A stretch of 64,000 nucleotides of DNA from Actinophytocola algeriensis (GTDB lineage Bacteria > Actinomycetota > Actinomycetes > Mycobacteriales > Pseudonocardiaceae). The position numbers were made by a program, and so were the translations under genes. The stretch spans positions 62,001 through 126,000 of the forward strand of contig NZ_JACHJQ010000011.1 of the NCBI RefSeq assembly GCF_014203735.1, in the 5' to 3' direction. The notes under the pieces were generated by a model. That model searched no databases and had not been told where the DNA came from. It was given only the letters and a program-made list of their open reading frames with translations. Shown one piece after another: positions 33,831 through 42,053 of this stretch (the stretch's first letter is position 1; each line of letters begins with the position of its first letter).

Positions 33831-34064
33831 TCAGGCGGGCGGCTGCTTGTCGTCCGTGTCCGGCGGGTTCTTCCGCTCGTTGAGGCTGCGCAGGAACTCC
33901 GGGTCGTCGTCGGGCGCGATCGGCCCTGTACGGCGACTCGGACGGCTCGGGCGGGTCGGACGGGTCACGCGACGTTCGCTCACCGTGGTGGGGTTCGCCA
34001 CGAACGCCCGCCACAGCAGCACAACGACGCAGATCGCGCCGATCGCGGCGAGCAAGTACAGCAT
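33831..34064 (-). CDS. Small membrane protein, 77 aa
   Basis: One N-terminal helix (LYLLAAIGAICVVVLLWRAF), then a basic Arg/Pro/Ser stretch (RRVTRPTRPSRPSRRTG) and an acidic tail with DDDPEFLRSLNERKNPPDTD. GGAGG sits 6 nt before the ATG. No family recognised. It is downstream of bldC on the same strand with 77 bp between. Confidence 0.6.
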   Translation of the reverse strand: MLYLLAAIGAICVVVLLWRAFVANPTTVSERRVTRPTRPSRPSRRTGPIAPDDDPEFLRSLNERKNPPDTDDKQPPA

Positions 34065-34141
34065 CTGCCACCTCCCGAGGTCCTGCAGTCGAGGCTAGCC
34101 CTTTTGTACCGATTTAGGGTCCTCGGGGTGTTAACGCTGAA

Positions 34142-34357
34142 TCAGGCGTGACCGTTCCCGAGATTCGCCTCGGTCGTCAGTTCGGCGAGCAGAGTCTTCA
34201 CCTCGGACTCGCGGAACCTGCGGTGTCCGCCAGGGGTACGGATGGAACCGATGCGGCCCGCGGTCGCCCACCGCGTCACCGTCTTGGGGTCGACGCGGAA
34301 CAGCGCCGCCACCTCACCGGGGGTCAGGAGCCGCTCGCCGACATGTGCCACTGTCAC
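34142..34357 (-). CDS. bldC: Developmental regulator BldC
   Basis: 71 residues, MerR-type winged helix without an effector domain. LLTPGEVAALFRVDPKTVTRWATAGRI then GSIRTPGGHRRFRESEV is nearly identical to Streptomyces BldC, which binds cooperatively to direct repeats and delays sporulation. GTG start with a perfect AGGAGGA RBS 3-4 nt upstream. The sequence 34358-34480 is a promoter region in which I see no gene. Confidence 0.9.
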   Translation of the reverse strand: MTVAHVGERLLTPGEVAALFRVDPKTVTRWATAGRIGSIRTPGGHRRFRESEVKTLLAELTTEANLGNGHA

Positions 34358-34487
34358 GTGTCCTCCTCAGTAGGTCTGAACTGGACACACCAATCGTTGC
34401 ATCTCGACCATCGGGTACTCGAACGGTTGTCTGATGGTAAAGAGGTAGTAAGGGACAAAACGGCGGGATCGGACACGATCGACACCG

Positions 34488-34642
34488 ATGTTCGCTCCGG
34501 GCAAGCTCCACCGACAGGGGTGTTCGCTCCGGCAAGCTCCGCCGACAGCGATGTTCGCTCCGGCAAGCTTCGCCAACAGCGAGGTTCGCTCCGGCAAGCT
34601 CCGCCAACAGCGATGTTCGCTCCGGCAAGCTTCGCTCAGCCA
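34488..34642 (+). repeat. Five tandem copies of a 31-bp unit before an Lrp gene
   Basis: Units start at 34488, 34521, 34551, 34582 and 34613; lengths 33, 30, 31, 31 and 30. Shared core GTTCGCTCCGGCAAGCT, followed by CCGCCAACAGC or a variant. The core is the reverse complement of the dispersed element CGGAGCTTGCGGAGCGAACC with one base added. The array ends 6 nt before the -10 box of the Lrp gene, so it covers the -35 region. Confidence 0.85.
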
Positions 34643-34647
34643 CCCGC

Positions 34648-34653
34648 TAGAGT
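34648..34653 (+). promoter_or_regulatory. -10 box of a leaderless promoter for the Lrp regulator
   Basis: TAGAGT, 7 nt before the GTG at 34661; no RBS. Confidence 0.5.
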
Positions 34654-34660
34654 GCCCGCC

Positions 34661-35125
34661 GTGGACGCCGTCGACCGCCGCATCATCGCCGCACTCCGAG
34701 AGCACGGCCGGGCGACCTACGCCGAACTCGGGCGGCAGGTCGGCCTGTCCGCGTCCGCCGTGCACGAGCGCGTCGGCAAACTCGAGACCAGCGGTGTCAT
34801 CACCGGCTACCACGCCGTGGTCAACCCCAGCGCGGTCGGTCTCGGCGTCACCTCGCTGATCGGCATCTACTCGACCGACACCGCGGACGATGAGGACGTG
34901 GCCGAAGAACTCGCCCGCCTCGACGAGGTCGAGTCCTGCTACCGCGTCGCCGGTGACGAGTCCTTCATCGTCAAGGTACGCGTCGCGACCGTCGACGACC
35001 TCGAACACACGCTCGGACGCCTGCGCCGCATCGAGGGCATCGCCCGCACCCGCACCACGCTCGTGCTCTCCACCAGGTTCGAGGGCAGGCCGAACACCTC
35101 GGAGGTCGGTGACAGCGAGGAATGA
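34661..35125 (+). CDS. Lrp/AsnC family transcriptional regulator
   Basis: 154 residues. N-terminal helix-turn-helix (DAVDRRIIAALREHGRATYA, GLSASAVHERVGKLETSGVI) and C-terminal RAM ligand-binding domain (VESCYRVAGDESFIVKVRV). Such proteins sense amino acids. The divergent or downstream target may be the Cds1-like gene two genes on, which is inference. Leaderless GTG start. The stop overlaps the ATG of the next gene. The region upstream is a five-copy tandem array. Confidence 0.88.
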   Translation: MDAVDRRIIAALREHGRATYAELGRQVGLSASAVHERVGKLETSGVITGYHAVVNPSAVGLGVTSLIGIYSTDTADDEDVAEELARLDEVESCYRVAGDESFIVKVRVATVDDLEHTLGRLRRIEGIARTRTTLVLSTRFEGRPNTSEVGDSEE

Positions 35126-35481
35126 CGGCGACGAGTGACACGACGAACGACATGACGAACGACGAGGTCACGATGACGAGTAACGTCATGCCCGTGGCGG
35201 AGCACAACCTCGCACGCGACCTGACGCTGTACACGGTGGGCAGGATCGCGCTGATCGCCGTGGTCACGGTCCTGCTGATGCTGTTCGAGGTGCCGTTGCT
35301 GGTGGCCGTCGCCGTCGCTGTCGTGGTCGGGTTCCCCCTGGGGCTCCTGGTGTTCCGGGGCCTCAACCACCGCGTCACGGCCGCCCTGGCCGAGCGCGGC
35401 GAGGACCGCATGAACACGCGCGAGCGCCTCCGCGCCGAACTGCGCGGCGACCAGCCAGGCCGCGACACGGACGCCGGCTAG
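35122..35481 (+). CDS. DUF4229-type small membrane protein
   Basis: Up to 119 residues. Two adjacent hydrophobic segments (LYTVGRIALIAVVTVLLMLF and LLVAVAVAVVVGFPLGLLVF) form a hairpin, followed by a basic tail (RMNTRERLRAELRGD). The first 22 codons are repetitive (ACGACGAACGACATGACGA) and contain four in-frame ATGs; the conserved part begins at the ATG at 35188. ATG 35122 overlaps the Lrp stop. Function unknown. Confidence 0.7.
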   Translation: MTATSDTTNDMTNDEVTMTSNVMPVAEHNLARDLTLYTVGRIALIAVVTVLLMLFEVPLLVAVAVAVVVGFPLGLLVFRGLNHRVTAALAERGEDRMNTRERLRAELRGDQPGRDTDAG

Positions 35482-36579
35482 ATGGCCGAGGTCGACCGCT
35501 GTTGCGAGCAGACCCGCGACTGGGTGTGCGAGGCGGTCCGCATCATCGACGCGGACGCCAACCGCAGTGCCGACACGCACCTGCTCCCGTTCCCGCTCCC
35601 GGCCGAATGGAACGTCCGCCTTTACCTCAAGGACGAGTCGACCCACCCGACCGGCTCGCTGAAGCACCGGCTCGCGCGGTCGCTGTTCCTCTACGCGCTG
35701 TGCAACGGCTGGATCGTCGAGGGCACACCCGTCATCGAGGCGTCCTCGGGTTCGACGGCCGTGTCCGAGGCGTACTTCGCGCGCCTGCTCGGCCTGCCGT
35801 TCATCGCGGTCATGCCCAGGACGACCAGCGCGGGCAAGGTGGCGCTGATCGAACGCGAGGGCGGCCGGTGCCACTTCATCGACGAGCCGAGCCAGCTGTA
35901 CGCGGAGTCGCACCGCCTCGCCGCCGAGCTGAACGGTCACTTCATGGACCAGTTCACCCACGCCGAGCGGGCCACCGACTGGCGCGGCAACAACAACATC
36001 GCCGAGTCGATCTTCGAGCAGATGGCGCTCGAGCCGCACCCGGAGCCGGAGTGGGTCGTCGTCGGCGCCGGCACCGGCGGCACCAGCGCCACGATCGGCC
36101 GCTACATCCGCTACCAGCGCCGACGCACCCGCCTCGCGGTCGTCGACCCCGAGCACTCGGTGTTCTTCGAGGCATGGCGCGACACCGTGCCGGACCTCAC
36201 CGCGTGCCAGGGCTCACGGATCGAGGGCATCGGCCGCCCCCGCGTCGAGCCGTCGTTCGTCGGCCAGGTCATCGACCGCATGATGAAGGTCCCGGACGCG
36301 GCGTCCCTGGCCACCATCCACGCCGTGGAGCCGATCCTTGGCCGTCGCGTGGGCGGCTCGACCGGCACCAACCTGTGGGGCACGTTCCAGATCGTGGCGG
36401 AACTCCGCGCCGCAGGCCGCGCGGGCAGCGTGGTGACCCTGCTGTGCGACGGCGGCGAGCGCTACGCGAACACCTACTACGACGCCGACTGGCTCGCCGC
36501 CCACAACCTGGACCTGGCTCCCCACAAGGAAATCGTGACCAAGTTCCTGACCACCGGCGAGTGGTCAGGACAGGGCTAG
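35482..36579 (+). CDS. PLP-dependent cysteine desulfhydrase-like protein (Cds1 type)
   Basis: 365 residues, fold type II PLP enzyme of the cysteine synthase superfamily. PLP lysine Lys61 in [36 protein letters not shown] as the substrate/phosphate loop, and [20 protein letters not shown]. Closest recalled relative is M. tuberculosis Cds1 (Rv3684), which degrades L-cysteine to H2S, ammonia and pyruvate. ATG follows the previous TAG directly. Its 3' end overlaps the 3' end of menA by 15 bp. Confidence 0.78.
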   Translation: MAEVDRCCEQTRDWVCEAVRIIDADANRSADTHLLPFPLPAEWNVRLYLKDESTHPTGSLKHRLARSLFLYALCNGWIVEGTPVIEASSGSTAVSEAYFARLLGLPFIAVMPRTTSAGKVALIEREGGRCHFIDEPSQLYAESHRLAAELNGHFMDQFTHAERATDWRGNNNIAESIFEQMALEPHPEPEWVVVGAGTGGTSATIGRYIRYQRRRTRLAVVDPEHSVFFEAWRDTVPDLTACQGSRIEGIGRPRVEPSFVGQVIDRMMKVPDAASLATIHAVEPILGRRVGGSTGTNLWGTFQIVAELRAAGRAGSVVTLLCDGGERYANTYYDADWLAAHNLDLAPHKEIVTKFLTTGEWSGQG

Positions 36580-37440
36580 CGCCACCCCGGTCAGCACGGC
36601 CCACGCCAGCATCGCGAGCGACGTGTCCCGCAGCACGGGGATCAGCGCCATCCCGTCGCTGCCGCGGGTGACCGTGCGCACGGCCGGGGCCACCAGCACC
36701 GCCGCCAGCAGGCCGAGCAACAGCCACGGGTGCGCGATCGCCGTGAGCACGCTCACCACGAAGGGGATCGCGACCAGGGCGACGTACAGGACGCGCGTGC
36801 CGCGGTCGCCGAGGCGGACGGCCATCGTGATCTTGCCGGCGGTCTGGTCCGTGGGCAGGTCGCGCAGGTTGTTCGCCACCAGGACGCCTGCCGAGATCGA
36901 GCCGAGCGCCACCGCGCCCGCCGCGCCCGGCCAGGTCAGCTCGCCCGCCTGCACGTACAGCGTGCCGAGAACGGCGACCGGGCCGAAGAACGCGAACACC
37001 GCGACCTCACCCCAGCCCGCGTACCCGTATGGCCTCGGGCCGCCCGTGTAGAACCACGCCGCCGCCACCGACACGACGCCGATGCTGATCAGCCACCAGT
37101 GCCCCGTCAGCGCCACGAGCACCAGCCCGGCCACGCCGGCCACGCCGAAGCAGACGAACGCCGCCAGCCTCACCGCGGACGCCGACGCGACACCGGACGC
37201 CACCAGCCGCAGCGGACCCACGCGTGTGTCGTCCGTGCCCCGGATGCCGTCGGAGTAGTCGTTGGCGTAGTTCACGCCCACCTGCAACGCCAGCGACACC
37301 ACCAGTGCGAGCAGCGACGCCCACCAGTTGAACTCGCCGATCGCGCCCGCGGCGCCTGCCCCCACGATCACCGGCGCGACCGAGTTCGGCAGCGTCCGAA
37401 CCCGCGCACCGGCAACCCACTGTCCTGCGGTTGCGGCCAT
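36565..37440 (-). CDS. menA: 1,4-dihydroxy-2-naphthoate polyprenyltransferase
   Basis: Attaches the polyprenyl tail to DHNA to make demethylmenaquinone, in the membrane. 291 residues, about eight helices. Prenyl-diphosphate binding motif [15 protein letters not shown] and the second Asp-rich loop [14 protein letters not shown] are present. ATG at 37440. The stop lies inside the end of the convergent Cds1-like gene. Corresponds to Rv0534c. Confidence 0.93.
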   Translation of the reverse strand: MAATAGQWVAGARVRTLPNSVAPVIVGAGAAGAIGEFNWWASLLALVVSLALQVGVNYANDYSDGIRGTDDTRVGPLRLVASGVASASAVRLAAFVCFGVAGVAGLVLVALTGHWWLISIGVVSVAAAWFYTGGPRPYGYAGWGEVAVFAFFGPVAVLGTLYVQAGELTWPGAAGAVALGSISAGVLVANNLRDLPTDQTAGKITMAVRLGDRGTRVLYVALVAIPFVVSVLTAIAHPWLLLGLLAAVLVAPAVRTVTRGSDGMALIPVLRDTSLAMLAWAVLTGVALALS

Positions 37441-37475
37441 GGCCCCATCTAACTAGCAGGGCCGTGCGGTGCTGA

Positions 37476-38660
37476 TCAGCAGGTCGGCACTGGTGACGCG
37501 CCAGGTCCGTAGGCCACGTGGGCAGCCGACACGAACATGCCCTCGGCGAGCCGGTACCACTGGTTCGTCGTGCCCTGTGAGCCCGTGACCTGCTCACCGG
37601 CCACCACGCACTCGATGCGTACCTGAGCGTGTTTCGCCGCGAGGCCCACGTTGGGCGACTGGCTGTTCGGCCCGGGCCGCACGTTCAACACCGGACCGGG
37701 TGTGTCCACGAACCCGTGCGGGTGCGTGCCGGTCCACTGGTAGGTCACCGTGACCCACGCGTTGTTCTTGAGCTTCAGCCCGTCCCAGAACGTGCCGTCC
37801 GCCAGGTCGATGCCCGCCGGGTTCTTCACCTTCCGGCCAAACTGGTCCTTTCCGCCGTTGTAGCCGTCCTCGTACGCCGCCTGTGACGCGGGCTTGCCCT
37901 GCGGCAGGTCGCCCCACTGCTGCCGCACCTCGGGCGCCGCCCAGTAGTCGTCCCGCGTGTTCCACGGGCCGACGTCCCACGTCGGTGCCCACTCACACCG
38001 GCCGTTGGCCGCGCACACCCGCACGCTGTAGTCACCGGCTCCCTTCGCCGACAGCCCCCGCCGCGAGGGCAGCGCCACGAAGTGGTCCCGCGCCACGATC
38101 TTGTGCCCGTTGGCCGTGGTGTGGCCGACCAGACCCTCCCGCGTCGCGAACACCCGGTACGTCAGCCCCGGCTGCGGTGCCGGTGCCCGCTGTCCGGCGG
38201 CCGGTGTGATCGTCAGCGCGTCGACCGTGGGTGACGCCACCCCGTCCGGCGCGCTGAGCACGACCCGGACCTCGACGTCCTTCGCCGCGCCGGTCAGCAC
38301 GCCCGGCGCGCCGGGCCGGATCTCCGCCCACTCGGTCCACCGCCCGGCGGCCCGCCCGCGCACGTCCACTGCCACCTCGGCACCGTCCGGCACGGTGCTG
38401 GTGACCGTGGCCGTGAAGGCGTTCGCCGCGGTGGCGAGCGTGTGCGGGTACACGGCCATGCCGGTGCGTGCCGCCGAGTCGGCGCTCGCCGCGCGGTTGT
38501 CGTCGGACCCGAGCCGGACCGGGCCGGTCTCGACGTTCGTGCTGCCCGCGGCGGGCTCGGCGAGGTCGACCTGCCAGCCGGTGGCGGCGGAAGCCGTGGG
38601 GACCGCGAGAAACGAGCTGGTGAGCACCATGCCGACCAGCAGGTAACGGCTCAGCTTCAT
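37476..38660 (-). CDS. Secreted hypothetical protein
   Basis: 394 residues. Signal peptide LSRYLLVGMVLTSSFLAVPTASA, cleaved about residue 26. Then a beta-sandwich-like part (TVPDGAEVAVDVRGRAAGRW, VEVRVVLSAPDGVASPTVDA), a middle segment with WTEWAE and AAYEDGYNGGKDQFGRKVKN, and a C-terminal module (VRIECVVAGEQVTGSQGTTN, QWYRLAEGMFVSAAHV) that looks like a bacterial SH3 domain. Six cysteines or so suggest disulfides. An ATG further up (38696) would spoil the signal peptide. Function unknown. Confidence 0.7.
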   Translation of the reverse strand: MKLSRYLLVGMVLTSSFLAVPTASAATGWQVDLAEPAAGSTNVETGPVRLGSDDNRAASADSAARTGMAVYPHTLATAANAFTATVTSTVPDGAEVAVDVRGRAAGRWTEWAEIRPGAPGVLTGAAKDVEVRVVLSAPDGVASPTVDALTITPAAGQRAPAPQPGLTYRVFATREGLVGHTTANGHKIVARDHFVALPSRRGLSAKGAGDYSVRVCAANGRCEWAPTWDVGPWNTRDDYWAAPEVRQQWGDLPQGKPASQAAYEDGYNGGKDQFGRKVKNPAGIDLADGTFWDGLKLKNNAWVTVTYQWTGTHPHGFVDTPGPVLNVRPGPNSQSPNVGLAAKHAQVRIECVVAGEQVTGSQGTTNQWYRLAEGMFVSAAHVAYGPGASPVPTC

Positions 38661-38706
38661 GCAATGGAGCCAAGACGGCTCTCGTTGATCTCGCAACCGG
38701 AAGGAA

Positions 38707-39024
38707 TCACCGATCGGGTAATCGGTCCCTCAGCACGATCCGGTTGCCGTCCAGGTCGACCTTCATCGCGGGCGGCGCCCCGTCATCCTCGTCCTCCCGC
38801 ATCATCAGTGAGTGGTTCCGCTGGTCAAGGTCGTGCCGCTTGCCCGCACCCATGAACGCGTCGAGCTCCTCGAACCCGGCTGCCGACACCGGTGTGCCCT
38901 CGCGCTTGCGCCGCCACGGGAGCCAGCTGCGGTTGGTCGCCCAGAGGCCGAACCGTTCGAGGGCAGCCACCAGTACGAGCAGGAACACCAGCCCGGGTAG
39001 TGACATGGCCCACAGAACTCCCAT
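38707..39024 (-). CDS. Small membrane protein (DUF6191-like)
   Basis: 105 residues from ATG 39024 (or 99 from ATG 39006). One helix (LPGLVFLLVLVAALERFGLW), then a basic linker and a conserved-looking acidic tail (ELDAFMGAGKRHDLDQRN, DGAPPAMKVDLDGNRIVLR). I recall similar proteins grouped as DUF6191 but cannot verify. Follows menE on the same strand with a 25-bp gap. Function unknown. Confidence 0.6.
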   Translation of the reverse strand: MGVLWAMSLPGLVFLLVLVAALERFGLWATNRSWLPWRRKREGTPVSAAGFEELDAFMGAGKRHDLDQRNHSLMMREDEDDGAPPAMKVDLDGNRIVLRDRLPDR

Positions 39025-39049
39025 GCCGTCCCAACGCGTGGCGCGGCGG

Positions 39050-40162
39050 TCATGTTCCGCGCAGCAGGTCTTTTACCCCGTTCCGGTCCACCTTGCCGGG
39101 GCCGCGCAACGGAAGGTGATCGGCGAACCGCACGAGCTTCGGCGCCGCGGGCCCGCCGAGCCGCTCCCGCACCGCGGCGCGCAACGCGCTGACCTCGGGC
39201 GGGTTCGCGGGATCGGCGGGTACGACGACGGCGGCCACCAGTTGCCCCCACTCCTCGCTCGGCAGGTCCACGACACACGCCTCGGCGACACCCGACTGGG
39301 CGGTCAGCACCTCCTCGACCGCGGCGGGTGCCACCTTCACCCCGCCCGTGTTGATCATGAAGTCGGCGCGGCCGAGGACGTCGAGCGTCCCGTCCGGCCG
39401 CAGCTCGCCGAGATCCGTGGTGCGGAACCAGCCGTCGATGAACGCCTGCGCCGTCGCGGCCGGGTCCAGCCGGTACCCGCTCGCGAGCACGGGTCCGGCC
39501 AGGTGGATCACGCCGTGGGCGAGCCGCACCCGCACGCCGTCCAGTGGCCTGCCGTCGTACACGCAGCCGCCCGCGGTCTCGGACATGCCGTAGGTCGTGC
39601 TGATCGTCACCCCGGCCGCGCGCGCACGAGCGAGCAGTGGGCCTGGCGTCGCCGCACCACCGAGGAGGACGGCGTCGAACGTCCGCAGGGCGTCCAGGCC
39701 CGCGGGGTCGTCGAGGAGCCGCAGCAGTTGTGTCGGCACGAGCGAGGTGTAGCGGCGCGGCCCGGTCATCGCGGCCACCGCGTCGGCAAACGCTTGCGTG
39801 CCACGGAGTACCGGCGGCAGGCCCGCCAGCAGTGACCGGACGATCACCTGCACGCCCGCGATGTGGTGGGCGGGCAGGGTCAGCAACCACTGGCCTGGCC
39901 CGCCGAGCCGCGCGTGCGTCGCGGCGGCGGACGCCGACAGCGCGGCGGCGGACAGCTCAACGCCCTTGGCCGCGCCGGTCGACCCGGACGTCGCGACGAC
40001 GACCGCGGTCCCGGCACGAACCGGTTTTTCCGGTTTCATGGCAACACGCAGCCCGGTCGACCGCGGATCAAAGGGTGACAACGGCAAAACCGCGGGTCCG
40101 CCGTTCAGAGCGGCGGCCAGCGCGGTCACGATCGCGGAGTTGTCCACAGGCGTCAGCAACAC
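39050..40162 (-). CDS. menE: o-Succinylbenzoate-CoA ligase
   Basis: AMP-forming ligase producing OSB-CoA in menaquinone synthesis. 370 residues, short for the superfamily but normal for actinobacterial MenE. VVATSGSTGAAKGVELS (P-loop), TYGMSETAGGCVYDG, GWFRTTDLGELRPDGTLDVLGRAD and the C-terminal PLRGPGKVDRNGVKDLL. The GTG at 40162 gives MLLTPVDNSA; those codons include a DnaA-box sequence (40140-40148). Divergent from nat with 38 bp between starts. Confidence 0.9.
   Translation of the reverse strand: MLLTPVDNSAIVTALAAALNGGPAVLPLSPFDPRSTGLRVAMKPEKPVRAGTAVVVATSGSTGAAKGVELSAAALSASAAATHARLGGPGQWLLTLPAHHIAGVQVIVRSLLAGLPPVLRGTQAFADAVAAMTGPRRYTSLVPTQLLRLLDDPAGLDALRTFDAVLLGGAATPGPLLARARAAGVTISTTYGMSETAGGCVYDGRPLDGVRVRLAHGVIHLAGPVLASGYRLDPAATAQAFIDGWFRTTDLGELRPDGTLDVLGRADFMINTGGVKVAPAAVEEVLTAQSGVAEACVVDLPSEEWGQLVAAVVVPADPANPPEVSALRAAVRERLGGPAAPKLVRFADHLPLRGPGKVDRNGVKDLLRGT
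40140..40148 (+). promoter_or_regulatory. Single DnaA box in the menE 5' end
   Basis: TTGTCCACA, a perfect preferred actinobacterial box, inside codons 5-8 of menE (PVDN). The longer string CCTGTGGACAACTC is shared with the hemA tail. Confidence 0.3.
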
Positions 40163-40187
40163 AATCGAGATTGTCGGTCACCGCACA

Positions 40188-40193
40188 TAAGCT
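40188..40193 (+). promoter_or_regulatory. -10 box of a leaderless promoter for nat
   Basis: TAAGCT, 7 nt before the ATG at 40201; no RBS. Confidence 0.45.
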
Positions 40194-40200
40194 CCGCGCC

Positions 40201-41085
40201 ATGACATCAACCAGGCCGGCTGTCGACGAGTCGCTCAGGGACGCTTACCTGCGCAGACTGGGCTTCGGCACGCCGCCACCCGCCACCGTGGAGACGCTCC
40301 ACGCGGTGCACAGGGCGCAGGTCGAGCGCGTGCCGTACGAGTCCGTGTGGGTCTGGTTGGGCGAGCGCCGCACGATCGAGCCGCTCGACTCGGTCCGCTA
40401 CCTGGTGAGCGGCCGGGGCGGCTACTGCTACCACCAGAATGGCGCGCTGGCCACGCTCCTTGGCTGGCTGGGCTTCCGCGTGCACTGGCACGCCGGCGGC
40501 GTGCAGGGGCACCCGGACGCGAAGCCGAACGTGGACGGCAACCACCTGGCGCTGACCGTGAGCGGCCTGCCGTCCGACGACAACCCCGGCGGCGAGTGGT
40601 TCATGGACGTCGGCCTCGGCGACGGGCTGATCGAGCCGGTGCCGTTACGCACCGGCACCTATACACAGGGTCCGCACACCTACGGCTTACGCCCGTCGGA
40701 GATCGCGCCGGGTGGCTGGCGGTTGGACGCCGACGAGTCGATGTCCCTGCACGGCATGGACTTCACGCCCGGCGAAGCGACCGCGGCCGACCTCGTGGCC
40801 GAGCACGAGCGCCTCCAGTCGGCGCCCGACTCGAGCTTCGTGCGCACGCTGGTGGCGTTTCGCCGCGACGTGGGCGGCGTCGACTTCTTACGCGGCCGCG
40901 TGCTCAAACGCCTTGACACCACTGGAGAAACCACTCGGGAGCTGACCTCCGCCCCCGAGTGGCACACCTGCCTCGCCGACGTGTTCGGCCTTCCGCTGTC
41001 CGATGTGGACACAGAGAGAAAGACGTTGTTGTGGAACAGAGTCACGGCAGCCCACGAGAAATGGCTCGCCGGTTCACGTCAGTAG
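40201..41085 (+). CDS. nat: Arylamine N-acetyltransferase
   Basis: 294 residues. Catalytic triad visible: Cys76 in GRGGYCYHQN, His115 in DGNHLALTV, Asp136 in FMDVGLGDG. The N-terminal YLRRLGF and RVPYESVWVWLG segments are typical. Transfers acetyl (or other acyl) groups from CoA to arylamines; the physiological role is uncertain. Leaderless start. The last codons overlap the convergent menB end by 7 bp. Confidence 0.92.
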   Translation: MTSTRPAVDESLRDAYLRRLGFGTPPPATVETLHAVHRAQVERVPYESVWVWLGERRTIEPLDSVRYLVSGRGGYCYHQNGALATLLGWLGFRVHWHAGGVQGHPDAKPNVDGNHLALTVSGLPSDDNPGGEWFMDVGLGDGLIEPVPLRTGTYTQGPHTYGLRPSEIAPGGWRLDADESMSLHGMDFTPGEATAADLVAEHERLQSAPDSSFVRTLVAFRRDVGGVDFLRGRVLKRLDTTGETTRELTSAPEWHTCLADVFGLPLSDVDTERKTLLWNRVTAAHEKWLAGSRQ

Positions 41086-41990
41086 TAGTACGGAAAGCGC
41101 GACCAATCGGGCCCGCGCTTCTCCAGGAACGAGTCGCGGCCCTCGACCGCTTCGTCGGTCATGTACGCGAGGCGTGTCGTCTCGCCCGCGAAAAGCTGCT
41201 GCCCGACCAGCCCGTCGTCGATCAGGTTGAACGCGTACTTCAGCATCCGCTGCGCCGTCGGCGACTTGCCGTTGATCTCCGCCGCCCATTCCAGGGCCGT
41301 CGCCTCCAGCTCCGCGTGCGGCACGACCGCGTTGACCGCGCCCATCCGGTGCATGTCGCCGGCGGTGTAGGTGCGGCCGAGGAAGAAGATCTCCCGCGCG
41401 AACTTCTGTCCGACCTGCCGCGCGAGGTAGGCGGAGCCGAAGCCGCCGTCGAAGCTGCCGACGTCGGCGTCGGTCTGCTTGAACCGAGCGTGCTCCTCGC
41501 TCGCGATGGTGAGGTCGCAGGTGACGTGCAGGCTGTGGCCGCCGCCGGCGGCCCAGCCCGGGACGACCGCGATCACGACCTTCGGCATGAACCGGATGAG
41601 CCGCTGGCACTCGAGGATGTGCAGCCGCCCGGCCCGCGCTGGGTCGACCGTCTCCGCCGTCTCGCCCGCCGCGTACTGGTAGCCCGTGCGCCCGCGGATC
41701 CGCTGGTCACCCCCGGAGCAGAACGCCCAGCCGCCGTCGCGCGGCGATGGGCCGTTGCCGGTCAGCAGGACACACCCGACGTCGGGGGTCATCCTGGCGT
41801 GGTCGAGCGCGCGGTACAGCTCGTCCACCGTGTGGGGCCGGAACGCGTTGCGCACCTCGGGGCGGTCGAAGGCGATCCGCACGGCGCCGGTCGAGACGGC
41901 CCGGTGGTAGGTGATGTCGGTGAAGTCGAACCCCTCGACGACCTGCCAGGCGGTCGGGTCGAACAGCTCGGACACGGTCGGGGTAGCCAC
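41079..41990 (-). CDS. menB: 1,4-dihydroxy-2-naphthoyl-CoA synthase
   Basis: Crotonase-fold enzyme closing the second ring in menaquinone synthesis. 303 residues from the GTG at 41990. FCSGGDQRIRGRTGYQY, VVPGWAAGGGHSLHVTCDLT, and the C-terminal FPYYY are hallmark segments. An upstream ATG (42002) would add four residues, but it lies inside TATGCT, a -10 box 7 nt before the GTG, so I prefer the GTG and a leaderless transcript. Corresponds to Rv0548c. Confidence 0.93.
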   Translation of the reverse strand: MATPTVSELFDPTAWQVVEGFDFTDITYHRAVSTGAVRIAFDRPEVRNAFRPHTVDELYRALDHARMTPDVGCVLLTGNGPSPRDGGWAFCSGGDQRIRGRTGYQYAAGETAETVDPARAGRLHILECQRLIRFMPKVVIAVVPGWAAGGGHSLHVTCDLTIASEEHARFKQTDADVGSFDGGFGSAYLARQVGQKFAREIFFLGRTYTAGDMHRMGAVNAVVPHAELEATALEWAAEINGKSPTAQRMLKYAFNLIDDGLVGQQLFAGETTRLAYMTDEAVEGRDSFLEKRGPDWSRFPYYY

Positions 41991-41997
41991 GGAACCG

Positions 41998-42003
41998 AGC
42001 ATA
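41998..42003 (-). promoter_or_regulatory. -10 box of a leaderless promoter for menB
   Basis: On the minus strand TATGCT precedes the GTG start by 7 nt. It contains the ATG that a gene caller may take as the start. Confidence 0.5.
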
Positions 42004-42053
42004 TGGGTGCGCCGCGATCGCGGGGTTTCGGACCGTCGTGCCAAGCTGGGGCC

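Noticed and set aside
34488-34642. CRISPR-like array
   Set aside because: The units are contiguous with no unique spacers, and there are no cas genes. It is a plain tandem repeat.
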